The position numbers were made by a program, and so were the translations under genes. Shown in pieces: positions 19,626 to 28,207 of a DNA stretch of 64,000 bases (its first letter is position 1; each line of letters begins with the position of its first letter). The notes under the pieces were generated by a model, which did not search any database, was not told where the DNA came from, and saw only the letters and a list, made by a program, of their open reading frames with translations. This stretch comes from Sphingobacteriales bacterium. GTDB lineage: Bacteria; Bacteroidota; Bacteroidia; Chitinophagales; Chitinophagaceae. The stretch spans positions 1-64,000 of the forward strand of contig JACQDV010000083.1 in NCBI GenBank assembly GCA_016200915.1. Reading direction: 5' to 3'.

Positions 19626-19689
19626 GCCAGAAGATTTTTATCATTAAAGATAGGAAGAAGCAATTATGTAAAAGGTTAACCGCTTTTCT

Positions 19690-19965
19690 CTTTCCCATTC
19701 AGTAGCAAGATATTCCTGTTCAGTCAAAACCTTAAGGAAACTGGTTGTTGCCAGTGTATCTTTTCAAAGTTCAATTGGGCTAATGCTGATCTGGAAACGC
19801 ACCTATCCTTTTCCTGTAAAAAATGAATCAATGCCCTAAAAACCTGTAATGAAGATTACGGATGTATGCTACCTGTAAGACATAAGATCGGCCTTTACCT
19901 ATTATAAAATAGTCGTTAAGGGTGAATCAATCAAGGTTAGGTCCCGCTTCTGCGGGGCTTTTTCA
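19690..19965 (+). ncRNA. Candidate structured small RNA ending in an intrinsic terminator
   Basis: This 413-base spacer has no gene of credible length, yet a Rho-independent terminator at its right end follows no coding sequence on its strand. Upstream of it are three clean hairpins: 19740-19744 with 19751-19755; GTAAT/ATTAC at 19846-19850 with 19855-19859, extended by CC/GG; and CTATT/AATAG at 19899-19903 with 19908-19912, extended by CCTT/AAGG. TGAATCAAT occurs twice (19824-19832, 19923-19931). The 5' end is not known, and I could not match the sequence to tmRNA, RNase P or SRP RNA signatures; 6S RNA could be neither confirmed nor excluded. An 18-codon reading frame at 19783-19839 looks accidental. 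Confidence 0.35.
19939..19965 (+). terminator. Intrinsic terminator with no gene before it
   Basis: AGGTCCCGC pairs with GCGGGGCT across a TTCT loop, followed by TTTTTC. It lies 73 bases before the fructosamine kinase start and ends whatever is transcribed across 19.7-19.9 kb. Confidence 0.75.
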
Positions 19966-20038
19966 TTTTATAGTTATAGTGGGTTGATTTAATAATTGAT
20001 GATCTCTAAAAGAAAGCATGATTTCATAATTTTATTCC

Positions 20039-20908
20039 ATGCTTTCAGTAAACGATTTTATAAAACAACTGTCAGTTGAATCAAAAATCAATTGTCATCA
20101 TTATAAACAGGTGCATGGTGGCGATATTAATGAAGCATTTTGTTTAATAGGTGATGATCAAAAATACTTTCTCAAAGTAAATGATGCTGATCGTTATCCA
20201 GGTATGTTTAAGAAAGAGGCAGAAGGATTAACAGCATTAAGTAATCATTCATCTTTTGTAATTCCCAAAGTGATTCATTATGGTGTTATTGGTTATAAAC
20301 AATATCTCCTGCTGGAATGGATAGAAGCAGGAACAGCGTCAAATAATTTTTGGGAAGAGTTTGGAAGAACATTAGCCATGATGCATCAGCAACCACAATC
20401 ATACTTTGGATGGTCATCTGATAACTATATTGGAAGTTTAGATCAAATCAATCAGCAGCATAATAACTGGGCATCTTTTTATGCTGAATGCAGGATAATG
20501 CCATTGGTAAAACAGGGTTTTGCACAGGGGAATTTTAATAAAAAAGATGTTCATCAGGCAGCATTACTTTGTAATAAATTAGATGATTTCTTGCCGAAAG
20601 AACCAGCTTCGCTATTGCATGGCGACCTGTGGAGTGGAAATTTTATGGTTTCTTCCATTGGGAAATCCACATTATTTGACCCCGCTGTGTATAACGGTCA
20701 CAGGGAAATGGACATAGGAATGACGATGTTATTCGGTGGTTTTTCATCCCGTTTTTATGGTGCGTACAATGAATACTATCCGCTTGAAATGCAGTGGCAG
20801 CAACGGTTACAGCTTACGCAGTTATACCCTTTATTAGTACATGCGTTGTTGTTTAATGGTAACTATATTAACCGCTGCAGGGACATATGGAAGCAGTTTT
20901 CCCAATGA
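20039..20908 (+). CDS. Fructosamine/ketosamine kinase family protein
   Basis: Fructosamine kinases phosphorylate sugar adducts on protein lysines so that they fall off, a protein-repair step. The 289-residue length is typical. The aminoglycoside-phosphotransferase-like fold is shown by GGDINEAFCL near the N-terminus, the nucleotide lysine in YFLKVN, the catalytic HGDLWSGN (His194, Asp196), and FDPAVYNGHREMDIGMT, whose Asp binds metal and which is diagnostic for this family. The product is cytoplasmic. The ATG at 20039 follows the orphan terminator at once, so the gene needs its own promoter in 19966-20038; no convincing box was found there. Confidence 0.9.
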   Translation: MLSVNDFIKQLSVESKINCHHYKQVHGGDINEAFCLIGDDQKYFLKVNDADRYPGMFKKEAEGLTALSNHSSFVIPKVIHYGVIGYKQYLLLEWIEAGTASNNFWEEFGRTLAMMHQQPQSYFGWSSDNYIGSLDQINQQHNNWASFYAECRIMPLVKQGFAQGNFNKKDVHQAALLCNKLDDFLPKEPASLLHGDLWSGNFMVSSIGKSTLFDPAVYNGHREMDIGMTMLFGGFSSRFYGAYNEYYPLEMQWQQRLQLTQLYPLLVHALLFNGNYINRCRDIWKQFSQ

Positions 20909-20948
20909 AAAAAGAATAAAAATTGTGAATTCCCATTGAGAAAATATT

Positions 20949-20977
20949 TTGTGCATTGTGAAAAAATACCATCTTTG
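20949..20977 (+). promoter_or_regulatory. Probable promoter for the SWIB gene
   Basis: TTG at 20949-20951, an 18-base spacer and CATCTTTG at 20970-20977 are one mismatch from the Bacteroidota TTG/TAnnTTTG pattern. Transcription would start about 65 bases before the ATG. Confidence 0.5.
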
Positions 20978-21047
20978 CCATTGGGAAATATAATCTATAT
21001 TACATCCCGTATTAAAAAACTGAAAACCTAAATTAAATTCTAACAAA

Positions 21048-21413
21048 ATGGCAACAAAAAAGAAAGCTGCTAAAAAAGCAGCAAAGAAAGCCGCTCCAAA
21101 GAAAAAAGCAGCCCCTAAGAAAAAAGCAGCAAAGAAAGCCGCTCCAAAGAAAAAAGTTAAGCGTACTCCTAATGCTGCATTCATGAAAGCATTAACTCCA
21201 AGTGCTGATTTAGCTGCAGTAATTGGAAGCAAGCCAGTACCACGTACTGAAGCGGTTAAAAAAATCTGGGTTTATATTAAAGCCAACAAATTACAGGACA
21301 GTAAAAACAGACGCATGATCAATGCTGATGCTAAACTGAAACCAGTGTTTGGTGGTAAAGGCCAGGTATCAATGTTTGATATGGCTAAGCACATGAGCAA
21401 ACATTTGAAATAA
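21048..21413 (+). CDS. Lysine-rich tail plus SWIB domain, likely DNA-binding
   Basis: The 121-residue protein has two parts. Residues 1-42 are a histone H1-like tail of AAKKAAPKKK repeats. From about residue 43 (NAAFMKALTPSADLAAVIG, then PRTEAVKKIWVYIK, NRRMINAD, FGGKGQVSMFDMAKHMSKHL) it is a SWIB/MDM2-type domain. Such proteins are thought to pack or bind DNA, with the tail giving charge-based contact, but the bacterial role is not settled. The gene has a good upstream promoter and a strong terminator, so it is a single-gene unit that may be well expressed. Confidence 0.9.
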   Translation: MATKKKAAKKAAKKAAPKKKAAPKKKAAKKAAPKKKVKRTPNAAFMKALTPSADLAAVIGSKPVPRTEAVKKIWVYIKANKLQDSKNRRMINADAKLKPVFGGKGQVSMFDMAKHMSKHLK

Positions 21414-21432
21414 TCAAATCAGTTTTTAATAG

Positions 21433-21466
21433 AAAGTCCTCCCCAACTTGTTAGGGAGGATTTTTT
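21433..21466 (+). terminator. Intrinsic terminator after the SWIB gene
   Basis: TCCTCCC (21437-21443) pairs with GGGAGGA (21454-21460), extended by A-T pairs and followed by TTTTTTA. Confidence 0.85.
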
Positions 21467-21514
21467 ATTTGTGGTTGTTTGATTCTTCTTAACTTTCTGT
21501 ACAAACTATACGAC

Positions 21515-22801
21515 ATGAATTCCCGCCGCAAATTTTTACAGGGTATTGCATCAACAGCAGGTGCATTTAGTTTTTTATCCATCGCTAACAATAGTTTCGC
21601 TAATGATGCATTGAAAAAGTTTGACCGCTTTCATGCATTACAGCCCAACGATGCATTGAACGATGAAGATTTTTGGAACTGGGTTAAAGAATCTTATACG
21701 GTTTCGCCCAATTTGCTCAATTTGAATAATGGTGGAGTAAGTCCTCAACCTAAAGTAGTACAGGATGCACATATCCGTTACTATCAATACTGCAATGAAG
21801 CCCCGTCGTATTACATGTGGCAGATATTAGACCAGGGAAGAGAAGCATTACGAAATAAACTGGCAGATTTAGCTGGTTGCAGTGCGGAAGAAATTGCTAT
21901 TAACCGTAATGCAACCGAAGGTTTAAATACAGTGATCTTTGGGTTGAATTTAAAAGCCGGTGATGAAGTAGTGCTGACGAAGCAGGATTATCCAAACATG
22001 ATGAATGCTTGGAAGCAAAGAGAAAAAAGAGATGGTGTAAAATTAGTTTGGCTTGATTTGCCATTGCCAATGGAAAATGAAGAAGAAATCGTAAGAAAAT
22101 ATGTAAATGCATTTACAAACAAAACAAAAATTGTTCATGTAACACATTTGATCAACTGGACAGGACAAATAATGCCGGTAAAAAAGATTGCACAGGAAGC
22201 ACACAAAAGAGGAATTGAAGTAATTGCAGATGGGGCACATACTTTTGGTCACTTTGATTTTACTATTCCGGATTTGGAGTGCGATTACTTTGCTACCTCT
22301 TTACATAAATGGTTAAGTGCACCATTCGGCAGCGGAATGATGTATGTAAAAAAAGATAAAATCAGAAATGTGTGGGCATTATTAAGTAATGGAGAACCGG
22401 ATGGACCAGATATAAAAAAGTTTGAAAGTTTAGGCACCCGTTCATTTGCCAGCGAAATGGCTATTGGAGCTGCGGTAGATTTTCATAATGGTATTGGCAG
22501 CAAACGCAAGGAAGAAAGATTACGGTTCTTAAAAGATTATTGGGTGGATAAAGTAAAAAGTATGCCCAAAGTTTCCTTTATGCAGCCAAAAACCACGCAC
22601 ATGAGTTGTGCTATTGCCACCATTGCCATTGAAGGGAAAAAACCTGGTGAAGTATCTTCTGCTTTATTTGATAAATATAAAATTCATACCGTAGGTATTG
22701 AATGGGAAAATATACATGTGGTACGTGTTACACCACATGTATATACTTCACCAAAAGATATTGACCGCTTAGTTACGGCAATAAAAGAAATTGCTAAATA
22801 A
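21515..22801 (+). CDS. Class V aminotransferase-fold PLP protein with Tat signal
   Basis: From the ATG at 21515 the protein has 428 residues. It begins MNSRRKFLQGIAS, a clear twin-arginine leader, followed by a hydrophobic segment ending near NNSFA, so it should fold with its cofactor before export. The rest is a fold-type I PLP enzyme of the cysteine desulfurase/isopenicillin-N epimerase group. The cofactor aspartate is in DGAHTFGHFD and the Schiff-base lysine is Lys265 in SLHKW. The reaction is not predictable. An ATG at 21479 would hide the Tat signal behind 12 hydrophobic residues. It overlaps the converging DinB-like gene by 8 bases. Confidence 0.88.
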   Translation: MNSRRKFLQGIASTAGAFSFLSIANNSFANDALKKFDRFHALQPNDALNDEDFWNWVKESYTVSPNLLNLNNGGVSPQPKVVQDAHIRYYQYCNEAPSYYMWQILDQGREALRNKLADLAGCSAEEIAINRNATEGLNTVIFGLNLKAGDEVVLTKQDYPNMMNAWKQREKRDGVKLVWLDLPLPMENEEEIVRKYVNAFTNKTKIVHVTHLINWTGQIMPVKKIAQEAHKRGIEVIADGAHTFGHFDFTIPDLECDYFATSLHKWLSAPFGSGMMYVKKDKIRNVWALLSNGEPDGPDIKKFESLGTRSFASEMAIGAAVDFHNGIGSKRKEERLRFLKDYWVDKVKSMPKVSFMQPKTTHMSCAIATIAIEGKKPGEVSSALFDKYKIHTVGIEWENIHVVRVTPHVYTSPKDIDRLVTAIKEIAK

Positions 22802-23234
22802 GCCTGCGGTGATAATTTACCTGCCCTAAATGATAATTAAGATGACCTGCTAAATGCAGCAGGAAATATTGTGTATTGATAGGTTCACCAAACACATGCA
22901 GAGGATATTCTTTCTCTAATTCCTTTTTGCTTGCCTGTTCCAGTGTGTCAGTTACCACAGCAATGGTTGCTTCTATTTCTTCAATCAATTTAGTACGGGC
23001 AATATTTTTTAATTTGAATTCGGCTTCCCGGTTACGTATATAAGCTGATTCGCCCATAACCGCACCAATAAAATGCTGCAGGTTGCCACATAGATGGAGA
23101 CAAAGATTTCCGGCACTATTGCTGATGCCTTCTTTTACTGCCCATATTTTTTCTTCGTCTGTGTAAAGATTGATTTCTTCTTTCAGTTTGTTCAAATCCC
23201 TTGTAAAGAGTTGTATTAATTGTTGTGTTATCAT
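22794..23234 (-). CDS. DinB-like/DUF1572 four-helix protein
   Basis: This 146-residue, mostly helical protein resembles the DinB/DUF1572 superfamily, whose members often hold a divalent metal between three histidines and include thiol-dependent transferases. Histidines occur in LCLHLCGNLQHFIG and in LLHLAGHLNYHLGQV, the two usual places. The start at 23234 (MITQQLIQLF) is preferred over one six codons upstream because the extra residues are unlike the family. Substrate unknown, presumably cytoplasmic. It is convergent with the aminotransferase gene and shares its last 8 bases. Confidence 0.8.
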   Translation of the reverse strand: MITQQLIQLFTRDLNKLKEEINLYTDEEKIWAVKEGISNSAGNLCLHLCGNLQHFIGAVMGESAYIRNREAEFKLKNIARTKLIEEIEATIAVVTDTLEQASKKELEKEYPLHVFGEPINTQYFLLHLAGHLNYHLGQVNYHRRLI

Positions 23235-23252
23235 GGTGCAAAGTTTATGCAA

Positions 23253-23521
23253 TGGCGTGAGTTGAAAAAATATTTATCATGATAAAAGGTGAAAAAACGG
23301 TATTAAATAAGGGGAAAAGACGGTTGGTAGTTATTGGAGGCTATGTTAAGTTTACATTACAGAATGAATTAGTGATGTAAAGAATTTTTTATTATTAAAG
23401 ATATTAGTATATTAGTTAACAGAGTCTCCCTTCCTTATTTAAACTCATTCCATTTCCTTAAAACTATTTAATCGTTAGACCAAAGATAACCAGTATGAAA
23501 TTTAAAATGGATATTCCTTTT
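23253..23521. other. AT-rich spacer without a gene
   Basis: No open frame with credible codon content was found. The stretch between the DinB-like gene and the hairpin element at 23522 is AT-rich and shows no clear promoter or terminator. It marks the left edge of the accessory-looking region. Confidence 0.4.
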
Positions 23522-23665
23522 AGAGGCTGTCTAAAAATAAAATTTTGATTCACCATGCAAGCCATTCGTGGGGACACGAATGGCTGCACACTGTAGTGGG
23601 CTGTGTCCCCACAGCCCACTTTAAGTTCAATAAGAAATTAAAGCAATCATTTTTAGACAGCTTCT
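23522..23665. mobile_element. MITE-like element with GAGGCTGTC-type ends and two internal hairpins
   Basis: The ends are 17-base inverted repeats with one G-T pair (23522-23538 with 23649-23665, core GCTGTCTAAAAAT). Inside are two perfect hairpins: GCCATTCGTG (23561-23570) with 23575-23584, loop GGGA, and AGTGGGCTGTG (23595-23605) with 23610-23620, loop TCCC. The two loops are complementary, and GGGGACAC/GTGTCCCC could pair instead of the hairpins. No coding content. AGAGGCTGTC-type ends are common on insertion sequences, and an element at 59846-59955 shares them, which suggests a non-autonomous relative. Confidence 0.6.
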
Positions 23666-23824
23666 TCAACATCGGAAAAATTAATGTTTTCAAATTCTTT
23701 CTTTAAAGTCAATTCAACATAATGAATTAACGGGTTCTTTCGCCTGTACCTTAATGATTGCCACATAATTTATTAAAGCCGGGAAGCCGAAAACGGATTT
23801 AGAGTAGGCGTTAAATAATTTACG

Positions 23825-25129
23825 ATGCTTAATAATGTAGTTCTTGATGTAGTGATAGGTCTTGTGTTTATATACCTCTTATATAGCTTACTCGCAACTA
23901 TTGTACAGGAAATGATTGCGTCCAGGTTTGCATTGAGGGCAAGAATGCTGCAAAAGGCTTTGCGCAGGATGCTTGAAGATGATGCGGGTAAGGGAGCGAA
24001 CGAACCTAATACTTATTCTGCCGCTAATTATTTACGTGAAGCAAGGGATAACACTAAATGGTTTTTTAAACCATTTTCTTCAGCGGATTCGTTGTTATAC
24101 AAATTTTATTCTCATCCATCAATAAAATACCTTGGTGAAGGTAAATTGTATAAGAAACCTTCATACCTGCATGGGCACAATTTTTCCCAAACACTTATTC
24201 ATTTATTAAGGGGAGAAGATTATGATGGACGTAGCCAGAATGAATCTGAATTAATACGGCAAGCACTCGAAAAAAACACATTAGATATTAATAACGAAAC
24301 ATTAAAGCAGTTGAAATTGCTTTTTGCAGATTCCCGCCAGGATTCCTATTTATTTAAACATAAGCTTGAAGACTGGTTTGAAGAAACTATGCAAAGAACT
24401 ACCGGCTGGTATAAAAAACAATCACAGGTAATACTTATTATTATTGGATTTGTATTTGCTGTAGCTTTTAATGTTGACTCCATTGCTATTGCCAAAATTT
24501 TAATGAAAGATAAAAAGGCACGGGAGCAACTGGTACAATTAGCTGTTTCCAGGCAAAAGGAATACGGGGCAATAGTTGATTCAGTTAAAAAGATTACTGT
24601 TATAAGAACTGAAACAAAAACAGACAGCAGTACAGTAACTAAAATTGATTCTATAATTCAATCTAATCCTTCAGATAAGTATCTTGATTCTGCATATAAT
24701 ATGCTCAGGGGGGATGCTGAGACCGTACAGGGCATACTTGGGTTAAGAGGGATAGCTTCTAAAAAGGATTCCGGGGTTTGTAAAGAATTGCTGGCGGGTT
24801 TTGATTCAGCTATTAAAAAAACAACCGATTCGGAAAAAAGGAATCAATTAATTGATGCAAGAAAAAAGGCATCAGAATGCTGCCTCACAAGTGTTCAGTC
24901 TTCTTCTCCTTATCAAACTAACAGCTTTATTGTTTTTATAGGCTGGTTAATTACAGCTTTTGCCATTTCATTGGGCGCCCCTTTTTGGTTTGATCTCCTT
25001 AATAAACTGGTAAAATTAAGAGAGTCTGGCCCACAGGCTAAGAACACATCAGTGATAGATAATGCTGTCGTAACTGATAGCGGAAGCAATCCGGTTAAAG
25101 ACAATAACAATCTTGATATAAAAGGATAA
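23825..25129 (+). CDS. Unknown membrane protein with three predicted helices, first gene of six-gene operon
   Basis: The 434-residue protein has hydrophobic helices at about residues 5-26, 200-222 and 366-386. Between the first and second lies a helical, charged domain of about 170 residues. Between the second and third lies a loop with many Lys, Asp and Ser. The ends of the membrane parts carry the striking motifs TGWYKK (before helix 2) and SLGAPFWFDLLNKL (382-395, after helix 3). I recall similar sequences in unrelated bacterial genomes but know no function. It starts an operon in which the next gene follows after 6 bases. It could be a membrane scaffold or channel for the linked hydrolases; that is inference. 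Confidence 0.75.
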   Translation: MLNNVVLDVVIGLVFIYLLYSLLATIVQEMIASRFALRARMLQKALRRMLEDDAGKGANEPNTYSAANYLREARDNTKWFFKPFSSADSLLYKFYSHPSIKYLGEGKLYKKPSYLHGHNFSQTLIHLLRGEDYDGRSQNESELIRQALEKNTLDINNETLKQLKLLFADSRQDSYLFKHKLEDWFEETMQRTTGWYKKQSQVILIIIGFVFAVAFNVDSIAIAKILMKDKKAREQLVQLAVSRQKEYGAIVDSVKKITVIRTETKTDSSTVTKIDSIIQSNPSDKYLDSAYNMLRGDAETVQGILGLRGIASKKDSGVCKELLAGFDSAIKKTTDSEKRNQLIDARKKASECCLTSVQSSSPYQTNSFIVFIGWLITAFAISLGAPFWFDLLNKLVKLRESGPQAKNTSVIDNAVVTDSGSNPVKDNNNLDIKG

Positions 25130-25135
25130 AATATT

Positions 25136-26308
25136 TTGAAAGCAATACTTAAATACCCGTTATACAGGAGACCTCAGCCTACTAATGAGGTGGACGCAAA
25201 TGGTTATTTGCCTAAGGGTTCTGTAATAGAAGTAGAAAGGATATACTCAGGAAAATATCTTGATGGAATTAGTATTTGGTTTTATTCAAATGACGGATTT
25301 TATTACTGGGGTGGAGGATTAAAAGTGCCAGAAGGAGAAGCAATGTTAGATTGGGAATCATTGAATGAAGAAACAAAATCAGCGATATTATCAAGTATAA
25401 TAAATGATGAAGCATACAGAATAGAGAAAAAAGTAATTGGCTTACTCGGTTATGGAATGGGATATAAAAATGATAATAAAAACGAAGGGTTGGCATTAAC
25501 CATTTTTGTGGATGCCAAAATCCCGAAGGAAAATTTTGATAAAACTATTTCATATACTGGTATTAAAAACATTCCCGTGGATATAAAGCCGGTTCGAAAA
25601 ATTGAGCATCAACAGTATGTAACAAATGGAATTAAAGACCTGCAACCTGATAAAGGCTCACCAATGCAAATGGGGGGGAGCATATCAGTAACTGATAGTA
25701 ATGATTATGGCACAAGAAGTTTTATCGTAAGAGACAAAAATAAAAAAGCCTATTTGATGACATGTTTTCATGTTTTATTAGATCGATTTCGAAGTAAAGG
25801 ACAATATCCCTTTCCAGGAAATATTGCCACTATTGAGGCGAATTACCCTTGCAAGCTGATGAATAACGCAGGGGTAACACTACGAAAAGAAGTGGTAGTG
25901 ATAGGTAAATATAATAATAACTATGATTTTGCATTGATTACTCTTACTGACGACACAGACCTTATTAATGCTTTTGATAACCGCTCGTTTAACGGTTTTT
26001 ATATAAGTGATAATATACAAACATTATTAGGAAAAGAGTTAGTTATGGGGGGAGCTACCTCCAAATTGCAAATGGGAAAAGTATTAGAGACTAAATCAAC
26101 AATTTTTGTAGGGAGAGAGAATAAACAATTTGATAATGTAATTGTAACAGAGAAAATTTCCATGCCTGGAGACTCGGGAGCTCCTGTAATAGATGATCAG
26201 GGCATGGTAGTCGGGATTATTATAGCCGGTAGTGTGGAAGAGAAAAGGTCATATATACTGCCAATACATAATATAGTATTTCAACAAGGATATACCATCA
26301 CTAATTAA
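25136..26308 (+). CDS. Trypsin-like serine protease with N-terminal SH3-like region
   Basis: The 390-residue protein begins at TTG (25136), preceded by AAGGAT about 10 bases upstream. No ATG occurs before codon 70, and the N-terminal domain would otherwise be lost. Residues 1-65 look like a small SH3-type beta domain. Residues 95-155 form a pro-region-like domain (GLALTIFVDAKIP, NIPVDI) of the kind seen before bacterial trypsin-fold proteases. The catalytic triad is complete: His212 in TCFHVL, Asp264 in NYDFALI and Ser347 in PGDSGAP. There is no signal peptide, so it probably acts in the cytoplasm. Its target is not known. Confidence 0.85.
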   Translation: MKAILKYPLYRRPQPTNEVDANGYLPKGSVIEVERIYSGKYLDGISIWFYSNDGFYYWGGGLKVPEGEAMLDWESLNEETKSAILSSIINDEAYRIEKKVIGLLGYGMGYKNDNKNEGLALTIFVDAKIPKENFDKTISYTGIKNIPVDIKPVRKIEHQQYVTNGIKDLQPDKGSPMQMGGSISVTDSNDYGTRSFIVRDKNKKAYLMTCFHVLLDRFRSKGQYPFPGNIATIEANYPCKLMNNAGVTLRKEVVVIGKYNNNYDFALITLTDDTDLINAFDNRSFNGFYISDNIQTLLGKELVMGGATSKLQMGKVLETKSTIFVGRENKQFDNVIVTEKISMPGDSGAPVIDDQGMVVGIIIAGSVEEKRSYILPIHNIVFQQGYTITN

Positions 26309-26319
26309 ACTATAGGAAT

Positions 26320-28185
26320 ATGAAACTATTTACTTTAACTATTCTAATTTTTCTCACTTGTACTACCTCATTTAGCCAGATTTTTCAAATTAATTGTAAA
26401 GCTATAAAAGGAAAATCGGGGCCGCAAAATTTTGAAAGAGGGAAAGACTCTTTGCATATAAAATTGGAAGGAAAAGATACTGTTGAGATTAATAAATTAT
26501 TAAAAAATTCCAAGTTAGGTGGAGAAAACCTTTATGATATTGGAAATGTATTTGCAAAAGCAAAAAATAAAAATTTTAGTGTTGACAGTATAATAAAAAT
26601 TCGTAAGCCGTCTGACTCAGCAGAAGTGACCCTTCTTTTGACAAGTAAGATTCCTGATGATACATCTATTAAGTCAGTTAAATTAATTTTCAGTTGCGAT
26701 GGTAAGAAGGGTGATACAACGATTTTGAATTTAGTCGCTGAAAAAATGGATGATGAAAAAAGAGATAATCATATAACTAATTGGCCTGCCAGTAAACTTT
26801 GTAGCGCTATACCTTCCTATGCTTTTATTAATAAAGATATGTTTGACGAGAGCATTGATGATTTTGCTTTAAAAAGCCAAAATTGTTATGTCAGTAAATA
26901 CAAACGAAAGCTGCCAGGTGAGTATATACTTTTATATGATTTTAGAAAAGGAGATTATTCCCCATTAAAAAAGATTGCCAGAAAGGCATCAAAAATTAAG
27001 CCGAAGAATCCGTGTGTTGGAGAAGACGGTAAAACCCCAATCGAAAATGCGAGAGTTGAATTTTACAGATTAAAAAAATCTCCATTTTTTTCTCCTTCTG
27101 TTGGTAGTCAAGTGAAGATTGAGTTAATGAATTATTTAGATACTGTACCGTTAAATCTGGATGTTACATACAGGGATAATTTTCTTGAAGAAGAATCCCG
27201 ATTTAGTTCCTTGCTCAATACATTTGGTGTCAACGAAGCTAAAGCGGGTAAAAAACAAGATACAACATCGGAAAAAGAACCTAAGACTGAACAAGAGAGT
27301 GCGAAATCAATAACTGATGAACAAAAAAATCGTTTGATACAATTAAATCAAGAGTTGTGTTATTATTTAAATCACTTTAAGTATAACTCTTTTACTGCGT
27401 CTTTTCACGAAGAAAACCTTAAAACAATTGAGGCAAACATCAGAAGTGCCTTCCATATTGGTGATAGCATTTCAATTAATGATGGGTTATCTGAAATTTT
27501 TGGCAACGATGAAACAGGAAAAATGTATTTGAAGAGCGTTCAGAACAGGTTTGATCGAATAAGTGGCCTTCAGTCTATTTTATTTACTGCTTTTAAAGTA
27601 AAAGACCGTGACAATATTATTATCAGATTTAAAGACAATAAAAACCAAGTAAGGAAAGAAGAAGAATTGAGAATTTCAAACGGATTTAAGGTTGATTTTA
27701 GTTCCGGGATTTTTCTTACTGGTTTAAAGGACGAAACATACATTTTTAAAGACACATCAGTTAGTTATACGCCATCAGGGGGGGATCCAAGAGATACATC
27801 TGGAAAATATATAATCAGAGAAAATACAAGCCCAAGAAAACTTGGTTTTGGTATATTAGTTCATGGTTATCCAAGGTTGAGTTCAAATTATAATCTTGGT
27901 ATTACAACCGGTTTGTCAATAAATACTAATACAGAGGTTAATTTAATGGCAGGCTTGAGTTTAATGTTAGGATCAGTAAGAAGAATTGTTTTCTCTGGAG
28001 GATTTATTTGGGGTAAAGCCAATCGATTAAGCAACTCAGTAAAAGAAGGATTTTTTAGAAAGGAAAATACAAATACCAGTGCTCCCGTTTTTTACTCAAC
28101 GCCCAATAATGAGGTTCCTGTTGTAAGCGATTGGTATCGTAGTTGGTTTATAGGGTTGAGCTATAATTTCACTTCTAATCGTTAA
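26320..28185 (+). CDS. Secreted protein with predicted C-terminal outer-membrane barrel, unknown function
   Basis: The 621-residue protein starts with a signal peptide (ends SFSQ). The middle is a long, lysine-rich region without recognised motifs, including a charged linker around residues 310-340 (KKQDTTSEKEPK). The last 115 or so residues alternate hydrophobic and polar residues in short strands (LGFGILVHGY, YNLGITTGLS, EVNLMAGLSL, RIVFSGGFIWG) and end WFIGLSYNFTSNR, as in small outer-membrane barrels. It thus may link the outer membrane to the periplasm. The gene looks more AT-rich than its surroundings. It follows the protease gene by 11 bases. Confidence 0.7.
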   Translation: MKLFTLTILIFLTCTTSFSQIFQINCKAIKGKSGPQNFERGKDSLHIKLEGKDTVEINKLLKNSKLGGENLYDIGNVFAKAKNKNFSVDSIIKIRKPSDSAEVTLLLTSKIPDDTSIKSVKLIFSCDGKKGDTTILNLVAEKMDDEKRDNHITNWPASKLCSAIPSYAFINKDMFDESIDDFALKSQNCYVSKYKRKLPGEYILLYDFRKGDYSPLKKIARKASKIKPKNPCVGEDGKTPIENARVEFYRLKKSPFFSPSVGSQVKIELMNYLDTVPLNLDVTYRDNFLEEESRFSSLLNTFGVNEAKAGKKQDTTSEKEPKTEQESAKSITDEQKNRLIQLNQELCYYLNHFKYNSFTASFHEENLKTIEANIRSAFHIGDSISINDGLSEIFGNDETGKMYLKSVQNRFDRISGLQSILFTAFKVKDRDNIIIRFKDNKNQVRKEEELRISNGFKVDFSSGIFLTGLKDETYIFKDTSVSYTPSGGDPRDTSGKYIIRENTSPRKLGFGILVHGYPRLSSNYNLGITTGLSINTNTEVNLMAGLSLMLGSVRRIVFSGGFIWGKANRLSNSVKEGFFRKENTNTSAPVFYSTPNNEVPVVSDWYRSWFIGLSYNFTSNR

Positions 28186-28207
28186 CATGTAACTAAAAAA
28201 TATTTTT

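Noticed and set aside
19783-19839. 18-codon reading frame before the orphan terminator
   Set aside because: Too short, no clear ribosome site and no conserved features; kept only as a note in the small-RNA entry.
20834-21232. Minus-strand frame rich in Phe and Ala opposite the SWIB gene
   Set aside because: It mirrors the AAG/GCA repeats of the lysine-rich tail. The plus-strand gene has a promoter, terminator and known domain.
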